A stretch of DNA of 64,000 bases from Acidisoma sp. L85 (GTDB taxonomy: Bacteria; Pseudomonadota; Alphaproteobacteria; Acetobacterales; Acetobacteraceae), in the NCBI RefSeq assembly GCF_009765865.1, contig NZ_LMUQ01000039.1:310406-374405 (forward strand). Direction: 5' to 3'. Shown here piece after piece: positions 42,509 to 51,090 of the stretch (position 1 is the first letter of the stretch; each line of letters opens with the position of its first letter). Position numbers and translations under genes: made by a program. The notes beneath the pieces are model-generated. The model made no database searches and had not been told where the DNA came from. It saw nothing but the letters and a program-made list of their open reading frames with translations.

Positions 42509-43779
42509 CACAGGTGAATGATGCTTCCTCCAACCTGATCGCTCGTCGCCGGCGATTGCTTGGTCCGTCCTATGAGCTGTTCTACGATCGCCCGGTGCAT
42601 CTCGTTCGGGGCGAAGGTGTCTGGCTGTTTGATGCCGAGGGCGAGCGATATCTCGACGCCTACAACAACGTCGTTTCGGTCGGCCATTGCCACCCGCATG
42701 TCGTCGCGGCGCTGGCGCGGCAGGCCGCGACACTGAATACTCATACGCGCTACCTCGATGAGACGATTCTGGACTATGCCGAGCGGCTGCTGGCGACGGC
42801 GCCCCCGCACCTCGGCCACGCACTGTTCACCTGCACTGGCAGCGAGGCGAACGATCTGGCTATCCGCATCGCGCGCCACGCGACCGGCGGCCATGGGGTG
42901 ATCGTGACCGACTGCTCCTATCATGGCGCGACGATCGCCACTGCCGCGCTATCGACCTCGGCAGGCGGTCTAGCGGTGCTCGGCGAGTTCAATGCGGCGG
43001 TTCCTCGGCCGAATACGTTTCATGATGATGGCGCTGGTGCGCGGCAGTTTCTGGGCGCGTTGCAGGCGGAGGTCGATCGGCTTTGCGCGGGCGGGAAGCG
43101 CCCCGCCGCGCTGCTACTCGATTCCGCGTTCTCCAGCGACGGGATCTTTTTCCCAGCGGCAGAATTGATTCAAGGTGCTGGCGATATCATTCACCGGGCC
43201 GGCGGCCTGCTGATTGCCGATGAGGTGCAGTCAGGGTTTGGCAGGCTCGGGACCGGCATGTGGGGTTTCGCGCGTTACGGGCTTGTGCCCGATCTTCTCA
43301 CGCTCGGGAAGCCGATGGGCGATGGGCATCCCGTCGCGGGTGTCATGGCTCGGCCGGAATTGTTGGAGGGCTTTGGCGCGGCGGAAGGTTATTTCAATAC
43401 CTTCGGCGGCAATCCGGTTTCCGCGGCTGTCGGCATCGCGGTGCTGGATGTGGTTCAGGGGGAAAGCCTGGTCGAGAATGCGCGGCGGGTCGGGGATTAT
43501 CTGCGGGAAGAAATCCTCACGCTGAAATCGCGACACGCGTGCATCGTCGACGTGCGGGGCGCCGGGCTTTACTGCGGTGTCGAACTGGTGGGAGAGACTT
43601 TGCCTGCGGGCAGCATGGCGCGGAGAGTTGCCAATGCGATGCGGCAGCGCCGCGTTCTTGTCAGCAACTGCGGTCCAGGGGGAACTGTTCTGAAGATTCG
43701 CCCGCCGCTGGTCTTCGCGCGCGAACATGTCGATCAGCTTGTCGAAGCGCTTGATGCGGCCTGCACTGAACGGGCTTGA
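42505..43779 (+). CDS. Class III aminotransferase-fold PLP enzyme (phospho-lyase-like)
   Basis: 424 residues from an ATG that overlaps the kinase stop. The frame is open upstream, but this start is preceded by GGAG and leaves a normal-length protein. Landmarks are YLDAYNNVVSVGHCHPHV, TCTGSEANDLAIRIAR, DEVQSGFGRLGTGMWGF and LTLGKPMGDGHPVAGV (PLP lysine in the GKPMG segment). The DAYNNV start and GKPMGDGHP match the AGXT2L-type phospholyases more than the transaminases. Such enzymes eliminate phosphate and ammonia from phosphoethanolamine or 5-phosphohydroxylysine. With the coupled kinase this makes a two-step catabolic module; whether it is lyase or transaminase is not proved by sequence. Confidence 0.85.
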   Translation: MTQVNDASSNLIARRRRLLGPSYELFYDRPVHLVRGEGVWLFDAEGERYLDAYNNVVSVGHCHPHVVAALARQAATLNTHTRYLDETILDYAERLLATAPPHLGHALFTCTGSEANDLAIRIARHATGGHGVIVTDCSYHGATIATAALSTSAGGLAVLGEFNAAVPRPNTFHDDGAGARQFLGALQAEVDRLCAGGKRPAALLLDSAFSSDGIFFPAAELIQGAGDIIHRAGGLLIADEVQSGFGRLGTGMWGFARYGLVPDLLTLGKPMGDGHPVAGVMARPELLEGFGAAEGYFNTFGGNPVSAAVGIAVLDVVQGESLVENARRVGDYLREEILTLKSRHACIVDVRGAGLYCGVELVGETLPAGSMARRVANAMRQRRVLVSNCGPGGTVLKIRPPLVFAREHVDQLVEALDAACTERA

Positions 43780-43800
43780 GGGCCAGCCGGCGCGAGCCGG

Positions 43801-44355
43801 TCAACGCACGAATTGCGTCACATAATCCTCGCCGAGGCCGACTTCGCGATAGTGCTTGCGGCACATATCGAGTTTGGTGAAGACGTCCTCGTAGCCCGTG
43901 TGATTTCCCCAAGGATCGACGTAGTACATGACGCCATTGACCTGGAAATAGGTGATCATCTCCTCGACATCCTCATCGACGACCAGGGTGTGCGTTTCGC
44001 CCGGCGGCTCGAACACATAGGAGCCTTCGGTGGCGATCCAGTCATGTTCCAGATAGCGCCAACGACCTTTCAGGACGAAGCCATGAACGGGGCCCGGATG
44101 ACGGTGACGGCTCAGCACGCCTGACTTGCGGACCTTCAGCAGGTTCATCCAGTAGCCGGACGAGACGTTCAAACAAAGCGGCCGAAACCAGACATTCTCC
44201 GCCTGGGGCACCCAGATGCGCTCATCCTCGGGAATCGCGTTGGCGACGACAATGTCGGCGAGTGCTTCCTTCGGCTGCGGGTATTGATACGGCATCCGCC
44301 GCAGGGTCTCGGCATCCAAACCGTCGCCGGAACGCGCGCCACTATCGGTCGTCAT
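43801..44355 (-). CDS. Cupin, 2,4'-dihydroxyacetophenone dioxygenase-like
   Basis: 184 residues from an ATG with a GAGG ribosome site. The cupin core is seen in SRHRHPGPVHGFVLKGRW (metal-binding histidines), YLEHDWIATEGSYVF and EPPGETHTLVV (a further His). Family members annotated as 2,4'-dihydroxyacetophenone dioxygenase share WVPQAENVWFRPLCLNVSSG. The real substrate is open; many members are found in carbon-degradation loci. The gene converges with the phospholyase gene (22 bases apart) and follows dinB on the same strand by 29 bases, an unlikely functional partner. Divalent-metal binding at the histidines is expected. Confidence 0.78.
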   Translation of the reverse strand: MTTDSGARSGDGLDAETLRRMPYQYPQPKEALADIVVANAIPEDERIWVPQAENVWFRPLCLNVSSGYWMNLLKVRKSGVLSRHRHPGPVHGFVLKGRWRYLEHDWIATEGSYVFEPPGETHTLVVDEDVEEMITYFQVNGVMYYVDPWGNHTGYEDVFTKLDMCRKHYREVGLGEDYVTQFVR

Positions 44356-44384
44356 GAGATACCTCGTCCTCCGAATGCGGCACT

Positions 44385-45509
44385 CTATCCCCCGCCGTCG
44401 CGAGGCGCCAAATCGAGGAGGAGCGCCAGTTGCGCTTGGGGTGGATGCTCGCGCGCCTCCAAACTGGAAATCGTGACGCCGAGAAGCCGGATGCCGCGGC
44501 GCGGAGGGAAGCAGGGCCTCAGCAGATCCAACCCGAGGCGCGCCAACTCCTCCTCTGACCCGATCGGCCACAAACCCGATCGGCTTCGCGTGATTTGCTG
44601 GAAATCCGCGTATTTGACCTTCACCGTGACGGTTCGCCCGGCATGGCCGCCGCGTGAGCAGGTATCCCAGACCTTGGCGAAAACCGGCTGCAAGACCGGC
44701 TCGACCTCCTCCCAGCGCTTGAGGTCCTGCGCGAAAGTGGTTTCGGCGCCGACTGATTTGCGGGGCTGGTCAGCCTCGACTGGCCGGTCATCCTGGCCGC
44801 GCGCAACGCCATAGTAATAATCGGCCGCCTTGCCGAAATGCACCGAGAGGAAAGCTCTCGATTGGCGGCGAAGATCGCGCCCGGTCTGGATGCCGAGGGC
44901 GTTCATCCTGGCCGCCGTGACCGGGCCAACGCCGTGGAACTTGCCGATCGGCAGATCTTCCACGAAACCCGGTCCCATCCGGGGCGTAATGACAAACAAC
45001 CCATCCGGTTTGCGGTGATCGGAAGCGAGCTTGGCCAGGAACTTGTTGTAGGAGACGCCGGCCGAGGCTGTGAGGCCCGTTTCCGCGCGGATGGCCGCCC
45101 GGATCTCCTCAGCAATCGCGGTCGCCGAGCCGCGGTCGATGAGCGGCGCCGTAACGTCGAGATAGGCCTCGTCCAGGGAGAGCGGCTGGATAACGCCCGT
45201 ATAGCGGGTGAAAATCGCATGAACCTGTTGCGAAACCGACTTGTAGACGTCGAATCGCGGCGGCACGAAGATCAGTTCCGGACATTTTCGCCGAGCGGTC
45301 ACCGAGGCCATCGCCGAACGCACGCCGAATTTTCTCGCTTCGTAACTCGCGGCGGCGACCACTCCGCGCTCCCGCGATCCGCCGACGGCCAGAGGCACGC
45401 CCCTTAGTTCCGGATTATCGCGCTGCTCAACCGAGGCGTAGAAGGCGTCCATGTCGATGTGGATGATTCGCCGAAGCAAATTGGGCTGGGCGGATGGTGA
45501 GGAGATCAT
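44385..45509 (-). CDS. dinB: DNA polymerase IV (Y-family)
   Basis: 374 residues. Motifs of the Y-family translesion polymerases are visible: IIHIDMDAFYASVEQRDNP with the first catalytic Asp, ASYEARKFGVRSAM, and PLSLDEAYLDVT with the second acidic pair. The thumb/little-finger region carries the HhH segment. No complete beta-clamp motif was found by eye at the C-terminus (QLALLLDLA region is the candidate). No alphaproteobacterial LexA box (GTTC-N7-GTTC or its complement) was found in the 170 bases upstream, so SOS control is not evident. It may have come with neighbours, but composition is ordinary. Confidence 0.94.
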   Translation of the reverse strand: MISSPSAQPNLLRRIIHIDMDAFYASVEQRDNPELRGVPLAVGGSRERGVVAAASYEARKFGVRSAMASVTARRKCPELIFVPPRFDVYKSVSQQVHAIFTRYTGVIQPLSLDEAYLDVTAPLIDRGSATAIAEEIRAAIRAETGLTASAGVSYNKFLAKLASDHRKPDGLFVITPRMGPGFVEDLPIGKFHGVGPVTAARMNALGIQTGRDLRRQSRAFLSVHFGKAADYYYGVARGQDDRPVEADQPRKSVGAETTFAQDLKRWEEVEPVLQPVFAKVWDTCSRGGHAGRTVTVKVKYADFQQITRSRSGLWPIGSEEELARLGLDLLRPCFPPRRGIRLLGVTISSLEAREHPPQAQLALLLDLAPRDGGG

Positions 45510-45686
45510 CGGGACGTTGGGTTCGCCTGTACGGAAAACGCGAGTTTAATAGCCAAGTCGTCGATAATAGCGCGCCGAACCCGGTTGCGGTGGTCGAAAA
45601 TTTGCCTTAGCTATTCATGCTAACAACGATTTATTTGATGTTCTCGTCACTTTGCCTATCGAGTACTCCTGGAGCTAGATCGTCGC

Positions 45687-45932
45687 ATGCCCCAATACGT
45701 CGGAACGCTCGGTAGGTCGATTGCGAGAAAAGCTGGACTGGTGCCGCATCGAAAGCCGGCGCGGATAGGGGGCAGGCTGATGGTATCAGCCCTTCTCGCA
45801 ATGACCTTCGCAGTTGCGGCATGCAGTTCCTCTAGTGGAGGCGGTTCCTCACCGTCTCGTCCGACCTACATCGTTTTGCCGAACGGCCAGGGGTCGGTTT
45901 GCTCAAACGGTACAGCGCCGCCCTGCAAATAA
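45687..45932 (+). CDS. Small lipoprotein, unknown function
   Basis: 81 residues if the ATG at 45687 is used; the GTG at 45741 or the ATG at 45780 would give 63 or 50. A lipobox FAVAAC precedes a Ser/Gly linker (SSSSGGGSS) and a short tail, YIVLPNGQGSVCSNG with a final CK. Export and lipidation are well supported by the sequence; nothing indicates a function. It stands alone behind an AT-rich intergenic stretch of 177 bases and converges with the DUF2459 gene 7 bases away. Confidence 0.6.
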   Translation: MPQYVGTLGRSIARKAGLVPHRKPARIGGRLMVSALLAMTFAVAACSSSSGGGSSPSRPTYIVLPNGQGSVCSNGTAPPCK

Positions 45933-45939
45933 CACGACG

Positions 45940-46602
45940 TCAATTACTTCGCGAAGCTGCATAGGCGCTCGCGATGTCGCTTCCGACTGGGGGGCGGCGG
46001 AGCTGATTCATGACCTGGCTGGCGAAGAATAATCCACTCAGATGCATTGGAATTCCTCCATGCCGAAGGGCGGAAGCGGTCCAGCTATTGCAGGTATAGA
46101 GCAGGTTGTATCGGTGCGTGGATGCGAAGAACAGGCTGCCAGGCCATGGGCCTTTGGCAATGAGTAGCGGCTGTCCCGCGGCGTCGTGTGCGATGGTCCG
46201 CCAGATGAAGTCAGACAAAGCGGTCGCGCCGCCTGAGGACAGCGGAAGCGTCGCGACTTGCAAATCTGGGAAGGCTTGCGCCGCCGTGACCGACACCGCG
46301 TCTACCTGAACCGCGGCATCTCCCGGAAATGGACCGATAACCAGATCCGCCACGGAATGCACCGGGGCGATCATGAAGGTGCGCTTTCCGAAGCCGAACA
46401 TGAGCGTTTTCGCGTTAGGGAACATCGTGCGAAAGACCGCAAGGCCGCCAACAGCCTCATCCGCCGGAAGTGCCACATCCGTGTGCCAGCCGTGATCTAT
46501 GACCGATACGGTTTTCATGTGATCCGTCGGCACGGAGATGAGCGGCGCCGGACGCGCGCAGCCGATCGGGCCTAGCAGGAGCAGGGGGAGCCAAAGCCGC
46601 AT
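45940..46602 (-). CDS. DUF2459 (TIGR02117-type) lipoprotein-like protein
   Basis: 220 residues. The N-terminus is a signal with a lipobox-like LLLLGPIGC. The conserved features of DUF2459 are seen: VIDHGWHTDVALPADE near 33-48, KTLMFGFGKRTFM, and LLYTCNSWTASALRHGGIP near the C-terminus. The invariant His and Cys suggest a hydrolase-like active site of the kind proposed for this family, but no reaction has been assigned. It is convergent with the small lipoprotein gene; a zinc-ribbon membrane protein follows upstream on the same strand. Confidence 0.8.
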   Translation of the reverse strand: MRLWLPLLLLGPIGCARPAPLISVPTDHMKTVSVIDHGWHTDVALPADEAVGGLAVFRTMFPNAKTLMFGFGKRTFMIAPVHSVADLVIGPFPGDAAVQVDAVSVTAAQAFPDLQVATLPLSSGGATALSDFIWRTIAHDAAGQPLLIAKGPWPGSLFFASTHRYNLLYTCNSWTASALRHGGIPMHLSGLFFASQVMNQLRRPPVGSDIASAYAASRSN

Positions 46603-46678
46603 TGAAGCCCCAACCTCCGGTCACCGCACGCCCAGAGAAGTCTGATCCGGGCGGCGCCATCGTCGGTCGCGGCGACGC

Positions 46679-46921
46679 TTAGAACGCGGCTAGAGCGCCC
46701 GTAAACAGGAGCGTGGCCCAGGCAAGGGCCAGGCCACCGCGACGGTTCACCTGAGCGGGTTCTTTTTCTTCCCACCGGTCGAGACGAACATAAATGCCAT
46801 CATATTCCAAACAGACGATGCAGAAGACGTCGTCGGGGCGGGCGAGATGACCGAACTCACGGTTGCCGCAACCGCATTCAGGGCAATGCAACCGCCAGTA
46901 ACTCGGCGAGGTATCTGCCAT
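46679..46921 (-). CDS. Small zinc-ribbon protein with C-terminal membrane helix
   Basis: 80 residues from an ATG with a GGAGAG site upstream. Cysteines are arranged as HCPECGCGN...FCIVCLEYDG, a zinc-ribbon/rubredoxin-like pattern with two CXXC pairs. A single hydrophobic segment (LALAWATLLFTGALAAF) ends the protein, so it is probably tail-anchored. Family and function unknown. It is upstream of the DUF2459 gene on the same strand with a 76-base gap. The upstream part of the open frame (to 46999) is not needed. Confidence 0.55.
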   Translation of the reverse strand: MADTSPSYWRLHCPECGCGNREFGHLARPDDVFCIVCLEYDGIYVRLDRWEEKEPAQVNRRGGLALAWATLLFTGALAAF

Positions 46922-47026
46922 GACTCTCTCCGGGTGGCTGACGCCGCCATAGAACAATTGCGTCGAGTCGGGCAAGTCCCCCCGAGCCAGGCGCCTCACC
47001 GCGCCTCGATCAAACCGTGCCGACCC

Positions 47027-47815
47027 TCAGATACGTTCGACATTTCCACAAACGCTGAGCGACTGGCCCGAGATGTTGCGACCGGCAGGCGAAACCAGGA
47101 ACAGCGCGGCCGCCGCGACATCCGAAGCGGTGACCATGCGGCGCAGGGATATATTTTCGATGTAGGTCTTCTCCATCTCCTCATAGGAGACACCGATCTG
47201 AGCCGCACGATCCCGGATAACGCCGGTCATGCGTGGGCCCTCGACAACACCGGGAAGAATGGCGTTCACGCGGATGTTGTCGGGACCAAGCTCCTTGGCG
47301 AGGCTCTGGGTCAGGCCGATCACGCCCCACTTCGCGGATGAATAAGGCGTGCGGTAGGCATAGCCAAAGCGTCCCGCCGCCGAGGAAAGGTTGACGATCG
47401 AGCCGCCGCCGGCGGCCTTGATCATCGGCACGGCCTCATGCGCGCAGAGGAATTGCCCTGTGAGGCAAATGTCGATCGTCCGTCGCCAATCGATCGGGCT
47501 TATTTCCTCGACGCCGCCCGTTGGTCCCGCGATGCCTGCATTGTTGACGAGGATGTCGAGTCCGCCCAGCGTCTCGCGCACCGCCGCGAACATTCGTTTG
47601 ACATCCGCCTCATCGGAGACATCGGCCTTAGTCGCGGCGGCAGCACCGTGGACCTTGCGGTAAGCGTCGAGCTGTTCGTCGCCAATGTCGCAGACATGCA
47701 CGCGGGCGCCGTGTTCGGCCAGGATATCGGCGATGGCGCGCCCGATCCCGGAGGCGCCAGCGGTGACGAGGACTCTCTGGCCCTGCACGGCTGTAGATGA
47801 GAAGGATGACGTCAT
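47027..47815 (-). CDS. SDR family oxidoreductase
   Basis: 262 residues from an ATG with AGGAGG upstream. The cofactor motif is VTAGASGIGRAIA (15-27 or so), followed by the NNAGIAG segment and the catalytic Ser (NLSSAAGRFG) and YSSAK (Tyr-Lys). The Asp after VHVCDIG favours NAD over NADP. It is divergent from the otnK/otnC pair (163 bases apart), and the most likely role is a sugar- or sugar-acid dehydrogenase that supplies the 3-oxo intermediate for OtnK, but no direct evidence is present. Confidence 0.85.
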   Translation of the reverse strand: MTSSFSSTAVQGQRVLVTAGASGIGRAIADILAEHGARVHVCDIGDEQLDAYRKVHGAAAATKADVSDEADVKRMFAAVRETLGGLDILVNNAGIAGPTGGVEEISPIDWRRTIDICLTGQFLCAHEAVPMIKAAGGGSIVNLSSAAGRFGYAYRTPYSSAKWGVIGLTQSLAKELGPDNIRVNAILPGVVEGPRMTGVIRDRAAQIGVSYEEMEKTYIENISLRRMVTASDVAAAALFLVSPAGRNISGQSLSVCGNVERI

Positions 47816-47978
47816 GGCAAATTGCCTCCTGCGATGCGACGTTCTGTGGTTTTGACTAACATGATGATGTGCCCAATGGCAGCGGCTTGGCATCGCGGGA
47901 GCACGCGCGCATCCTGCGGTGGGGCGGCGCAATGTCACGCCTGGGCGAAACGGCGGATGGGAGAGGAAACGGCAGCGC

Positions 47979-49253
47979 ATGGCCAACTCGGTCATCCTAG
48001 GTGCGATAGGCGACGACTTCACGGGTGCGGTCGAATTGGCGGGGATGCTGACCGCCGGCGGCGCGCGTACGCTGTTCGTGACGAGCCCCGGCGGTATTCC
48101 GAATCAAATCGACGACATAGAGGCCGTGGTCGTTGCATTGCGATCGCGCGTGGCGCCGCCGGAAGAAGCGCTCAACGAAATAGATCAGGCCGCCTCGGCT
48201 TTTCAAAGGCTGCGAACGCGGCAGATCTTCTTCAAATACTGTGCGACTTTCGACAGCACGGATCACGGGAATATCGGCAACTGCGCCGAGGCTCTGATGG
48301 AGCGTATGGGCGCCCGCTCTGTGCTGTTCTGTCCGAGCTTTCCCGAGGCTTTTCGCACGGTCTACCAGGGACACCACTTCGTCGGCGACCAGCTGCTCGC
48401 CAATTCGCCCAAGCGGCACGATCCGCTCACACCGATGACGCGTTCGGACCTTGTGGAAGTTCTGGCGCCGCAGACTTCAAAGGGGGTCGGGCTTCTGCCT
48501 TGGGCGACGGTTCAGGCGGGGGCCTCGGCGATTCGCGCTTTTTCTGAAGCGAAGGCGGCGGAGGGCACCCCCTTTCTTATCGCCGATGCGATCACCGAGG
48601 CCGATCTGCGCAGCATCGCGGCGGCGACCTGGGATTGGCCACTGATGACCGGCGGGTCCAGCGTCGCCGCCCACTACCCGGCGCTGTGGCGGAGGCAGGG
48701 TCTGATGCCGAACGCCGCCCTCCCTGCCCTCGATACCGTTCGCGGCTCTGGCGCAGTGCTGGCCGGCAGCTGCGCGGATCGGACGCGCGAACAGATCGCG
48801 GCATTCGGACGCGACTACCCCGTCCTGAACCTGGATCTGATGGCAGAGGAAGAGGCGGCAGTGACCGGCGCGCTGGATTGGGCCAGGGCGGCGGGACCCT
48901 CCAGGCCGTTCTGCATCGCGAGTTCTGCCGATCCGGCCGCGGTCGCCATCGTGCAGAACCGGTTCGGCGTCATCGCTGCGGGGCGCCGGGCGGAGCGGCT
49001 GCTGGGGCGCATAGCGCAAGGCCTGGTGGAACTTGGGGTTCGACGCTTCCTGGTGGCCGGAGGGGAGACGTCCGGCGCCGTAGTGCAGGCGCTCGGCGTC
49101 GAACGGCTGCATGTTGCGGCCTACACTCGGCTGGGCGTGGGGCGCTGCATGGCGGATATGCCCACACGCCTGTCCTTCTGCCTCAAATCCGGCAAGCTCG
49201 GAGATGTCGAAATGTTCGCGAGGGTGCTGGACGAAATGGGAGGCGTTTCTTGA
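47979..49253 (+). CDS. otnK: Four-carbon acid sugar kinase (DUF1537; OtnK-like)
   Basis: 424 residues from an ATG with a GAGAGGA site. The N-terminal GDDFTGAVELAGMLTAGG and the C-terminal VAGGETSGAVVQALGV are the two halves of the DUF1537 acid-sugar kinase fold. Kinases of this family phosphorylate 3-oxo-tetronates, threonate, erythronate or related acids (OtnK, DtnK, LtnK, OiaK). The class II aldolase directly downstream (TTGA overlap) is the expected decarboxylase partner, so 3-oxo-tetronate-4-phosphate or an oxo-isoapionate-phosphate is the likely intermediate; the exact acid cannot be read off. Confidence 0.85.
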   Translation: MANSVILGAIGDDFTGAVELAGMLTAGGARTLFVTSPGGIPNQIDDIEAVVVALRSRVAPPEEALNEIDQAASAFQRLRTRQIFFKYCATFDSTDHGNIGNCAEALMERMGARSVLFCPSFPEAFRTVYQGHHFVGDQLLANSPKRHDPLTPMTRSDLVEVLAPQTSKGVGLLPWATVQAGASAIRAFSEAKAAEGTPFLIADAITEADLRSIAAATWDWPLMTGGSSVAAHYPALWRRQGLMPNAALPALDTVRGSGAVLAGSCADRTREQIAAFGRDYPVLNLDLMAEEEAAVTGALDWARAAGPSRPFCIASSADPAAVAIVQNRFGVIAAGRRAERLLGRIAQGLVELGVRRFLVAGGETSGAVVQALGVERLHVAAYTRLGVGRCMADMPTRLSFCLKSGKLGDVEMFARVLDEMGGVS

Positions 49254-49906
49254 GTGATACGACGGAGAATGTGGCCGCGACCTATCGCGAGATGGGGCGA
49301 CTCGGGCTGAACTTCGGCAGCGCGGGCAATGTCAGCCGCCGCCGTGGCGAGGGCATGGTGATCACACCGGGGGGTGCCACCATCGATGAGATCACGGAAG
49401 ACGCCCTCGTCACGATGACGCTGGGTGGCGAGGTGGAGGGTGGCGGCGCACCCTCCAGCGAATGGGCCATGCATGCCGCGATCTATGCGGCCTTCCCGGA
49501 GGCCGGTGCGGTTGTCCACAGCCATGCGGACGCCTGCACCGCCCTCGCCTGCCTGCGCGAGCCGCTGCCCGCCTTTCACTACATGGTGGTGGGCTTTGGC
49601 GGCGAGGATGTGCGTTGCTCGCCCTACACGACCTTCGGCACGCCCAGGCTGGCGGTCTTGGCCGTAGAGGCCCTTCAAGGCCGCACAGCCTGCCTGCTCG
49701 GCAACCATGGCATGATCTGCCATGGCCGTGACCTCAAGCGGGCACTCGCGGCCGCCGTTCGCCTCGAGACACTGGCGCGGCAGTATCTGCTGGCTCGGAG
49801 CGCCGGTCAGCCACGGCTACTTACGCCAGAGGAGATCCAGGCGGCGCGCGCGCGCTATCGCGGCTATGGTCAGAGCGCCGTCGCGCCTGCTACGGCGACG
49901 GCCTGA
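49250..49906 (+). CDS. otnC: Class II aldolase family, 3-oxo-tetronate-4-phosphate decarboxylase-like (OtnC)
   Basis: 218 residues. The start is a TTG at 49250 that overlaps the otnK stop (TTGA), with GGGAGG at 49238-49243. Zinc-ligand histidines are seen in VVHSHADACTAL and LLGNHGMICHG; the catalytic-acid region is APSSEWAMHAAIYAAFP. In characterised pathways OtnC decarboxylates 3-oxo-tetronate 4-phosphate to dihydroxyacetone phosphate, feeding glycolysis. A frame stretching upstream inside otnK is only a shadow. The neighbouring idonate-dehydrogenase-like gene converges 32 bases away. Confidence 0.86.
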   Translation: MSDTTENVAATYREMGRLGLNFGSAGNVSRRRGEGMVITPGGATIDEITEDALVTMTLGGEVEGGGAPSSEWAMHAAIYAAFPEAGAVVHSHADACTALACLREPLPAFHYMVVGFGGEDVRCSPYTTFGTPRLAVLAVEALQGRTACLLGNHGMICHGRDLKRALAAAVRLETLARQYLLARSAGQPRLLTPEEIQAARARYRGYGQSAVAPATATA

Positions 49907-49938
49907 CTTGCCTTGGATGAAGTCGAGGTCGGGTAGGA

Positions 49939-50976
49939 TTACGGGAAGACGAGTTGCACCTTCATCGCCTGGGACCGATCCGCAGCCAGTGCGAAGGCAC
50001 TTGTCGCCTCGCCGAAGGGCAGTTGGTGGCTGAGCAGCGAGCGAACGTCCAGCCTGCCGCTGACCAACAGGGCGACTGCCTCCGCGAATTCGCGATCGAA
50101 CCTGAAGGTGCCGCGGTAGTCGATCTCCCGCACCACGATCTCGCCGAGGGGCGCTGCGATATCGCCACCCAGCATCCCGACCTGGACAAGGATGCCGCAA
50201 GCGCGCACGGCCTTGATCGAGGCGGTGACGCCAGAGACATGGCCCGAACACTCGAAGGCGACGTCGAAGCCACCAGTATCCGCGATCAATTCCGACAATT
50301 CGGCGGCCTGGGTCGCGACGTTGATGACACGCGCATCCGTTGCCTTCGCGGCGATCCGGAGCGGCGGGTCAGCGACATCCGTCACCACGATTTCGGCCGC
50401 GCCGCCGAGTCTCGCCAGCATCGCGACGAGTAGCCCGATCGGCCCCGCCCCTGTGACCAGGACTCGCCGCCCTAGAAGGGAACCGGCACGCGAGACGGCG
50501 TGCAGGCAGACGGCGAGAGGCTCGGCGAAAGCCGCGTCTGCCAGATCCATCTCGGCCGGCAGAACGAAAGCCTGGGAGGCGTCGCAGACCAGCAGCTCCC
50601 GGAAGCCGCCCTGGGTATGGGGAAAATGCATGGCGCTGCCGAGGAAGCGGATGCTCTTGCAGTGTCGCGACCGACCTTCGCGGCAATGCACACAATGGCC
50701 GCAAGGCGCGCTCGGATGGATCGCGACCTTATCGCCCACCGCGACGCCGCGGACATCGGCGCCCGCCTGGGCCACGACTCCGGCGACTTCGTGCCCCAGC
50801 ACCATCGGTTCCCTCAGCACGATGTTGCCATTGGCGCCATGCTGGAAGTAGTGGAGATCGGAGCCGCAGATGCCTGCGTTGGAGATCCGGACCGCCACTT
50901 GCCTTGGCCCCACGACCGGTTGCGGAACGGTCTCGACCCGCAAATCCCTCTTGCCGTGAATCACGACTGCACGCAT
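49939..50976 (-). CDS. L-idonate 5-dehydrogenase-like zinc alcohol dehydrogenase
   Basis: 345 residues. Zinc-containing MDR dehydrogenase with catalytic zinc ligands in GICGSDLHYF and VLGHEVAGVV, and structural zinc cysteines CGHCVHCREGRSRHC; the Rossmann motif is VTGAGPIGLLVAML. The closest named family by pattern is L-idonate 5-dehydrogenase, which oxidises L-idonate to 5-keto-D-gluconate; sorbitol/threitol dehydrogenases share the motifs. A GGGGAGG site is five bases before the ATG at 50976. It follows the split transketolase on the minus strand. Confidence 0.83.
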   Translation of the reverse strand: MRAVVIHGKRDLRVETVPQPVVGPRQVAVRISNAGICGSDLHYFQHGANGNIVLREPMVLGHEVAGVVAQAGADVRGVAVGDKVAIHPSAPCGHCVHCREGRSRHCKSIRFLGSAMHFPHTQGGFRELLVCDASQAFVLPAEMDLADAAFAEPLAVCLHAVSRAGSLLGRRVLVTGAGPIGLLVAMLARLGGAAEIVVTDVADPPLRIAAKATDARVINVATQAAELSELIADTGGFDVAFECSGHVSGVTASIKAVRACGILVQVGMLGGDIAAPLGEIVVREIDYRGTFRFDREFAEAVALLVSGRLDVRSLLSHQLPFGEATSAFALAADRSQAMKVQLVFP

Positions 50977-51090
50977 CTGGACCTCCCCGATAACCTTCGG
51001 CATCTCGCCCTTCCTAGCAGAACCCGCGCTTCGGGTCTTGGGCCGCGGCCGGGCGCTTACCGCCTGTTGCGAGGTCGACGCGATTTCGCG

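Noticed and set aside
45510..45686. SOS (LexA) box upstream of dinB
   Set aside because: No GTTC-N7-GTTC or complement in the intergenic stretch.
48635..49249. Upstream extension of the otnC frame inside otnK
   Set aside because: Gly/Arg-rich shadow; the TTGA start at 49250 with GGGAGG is convincing.
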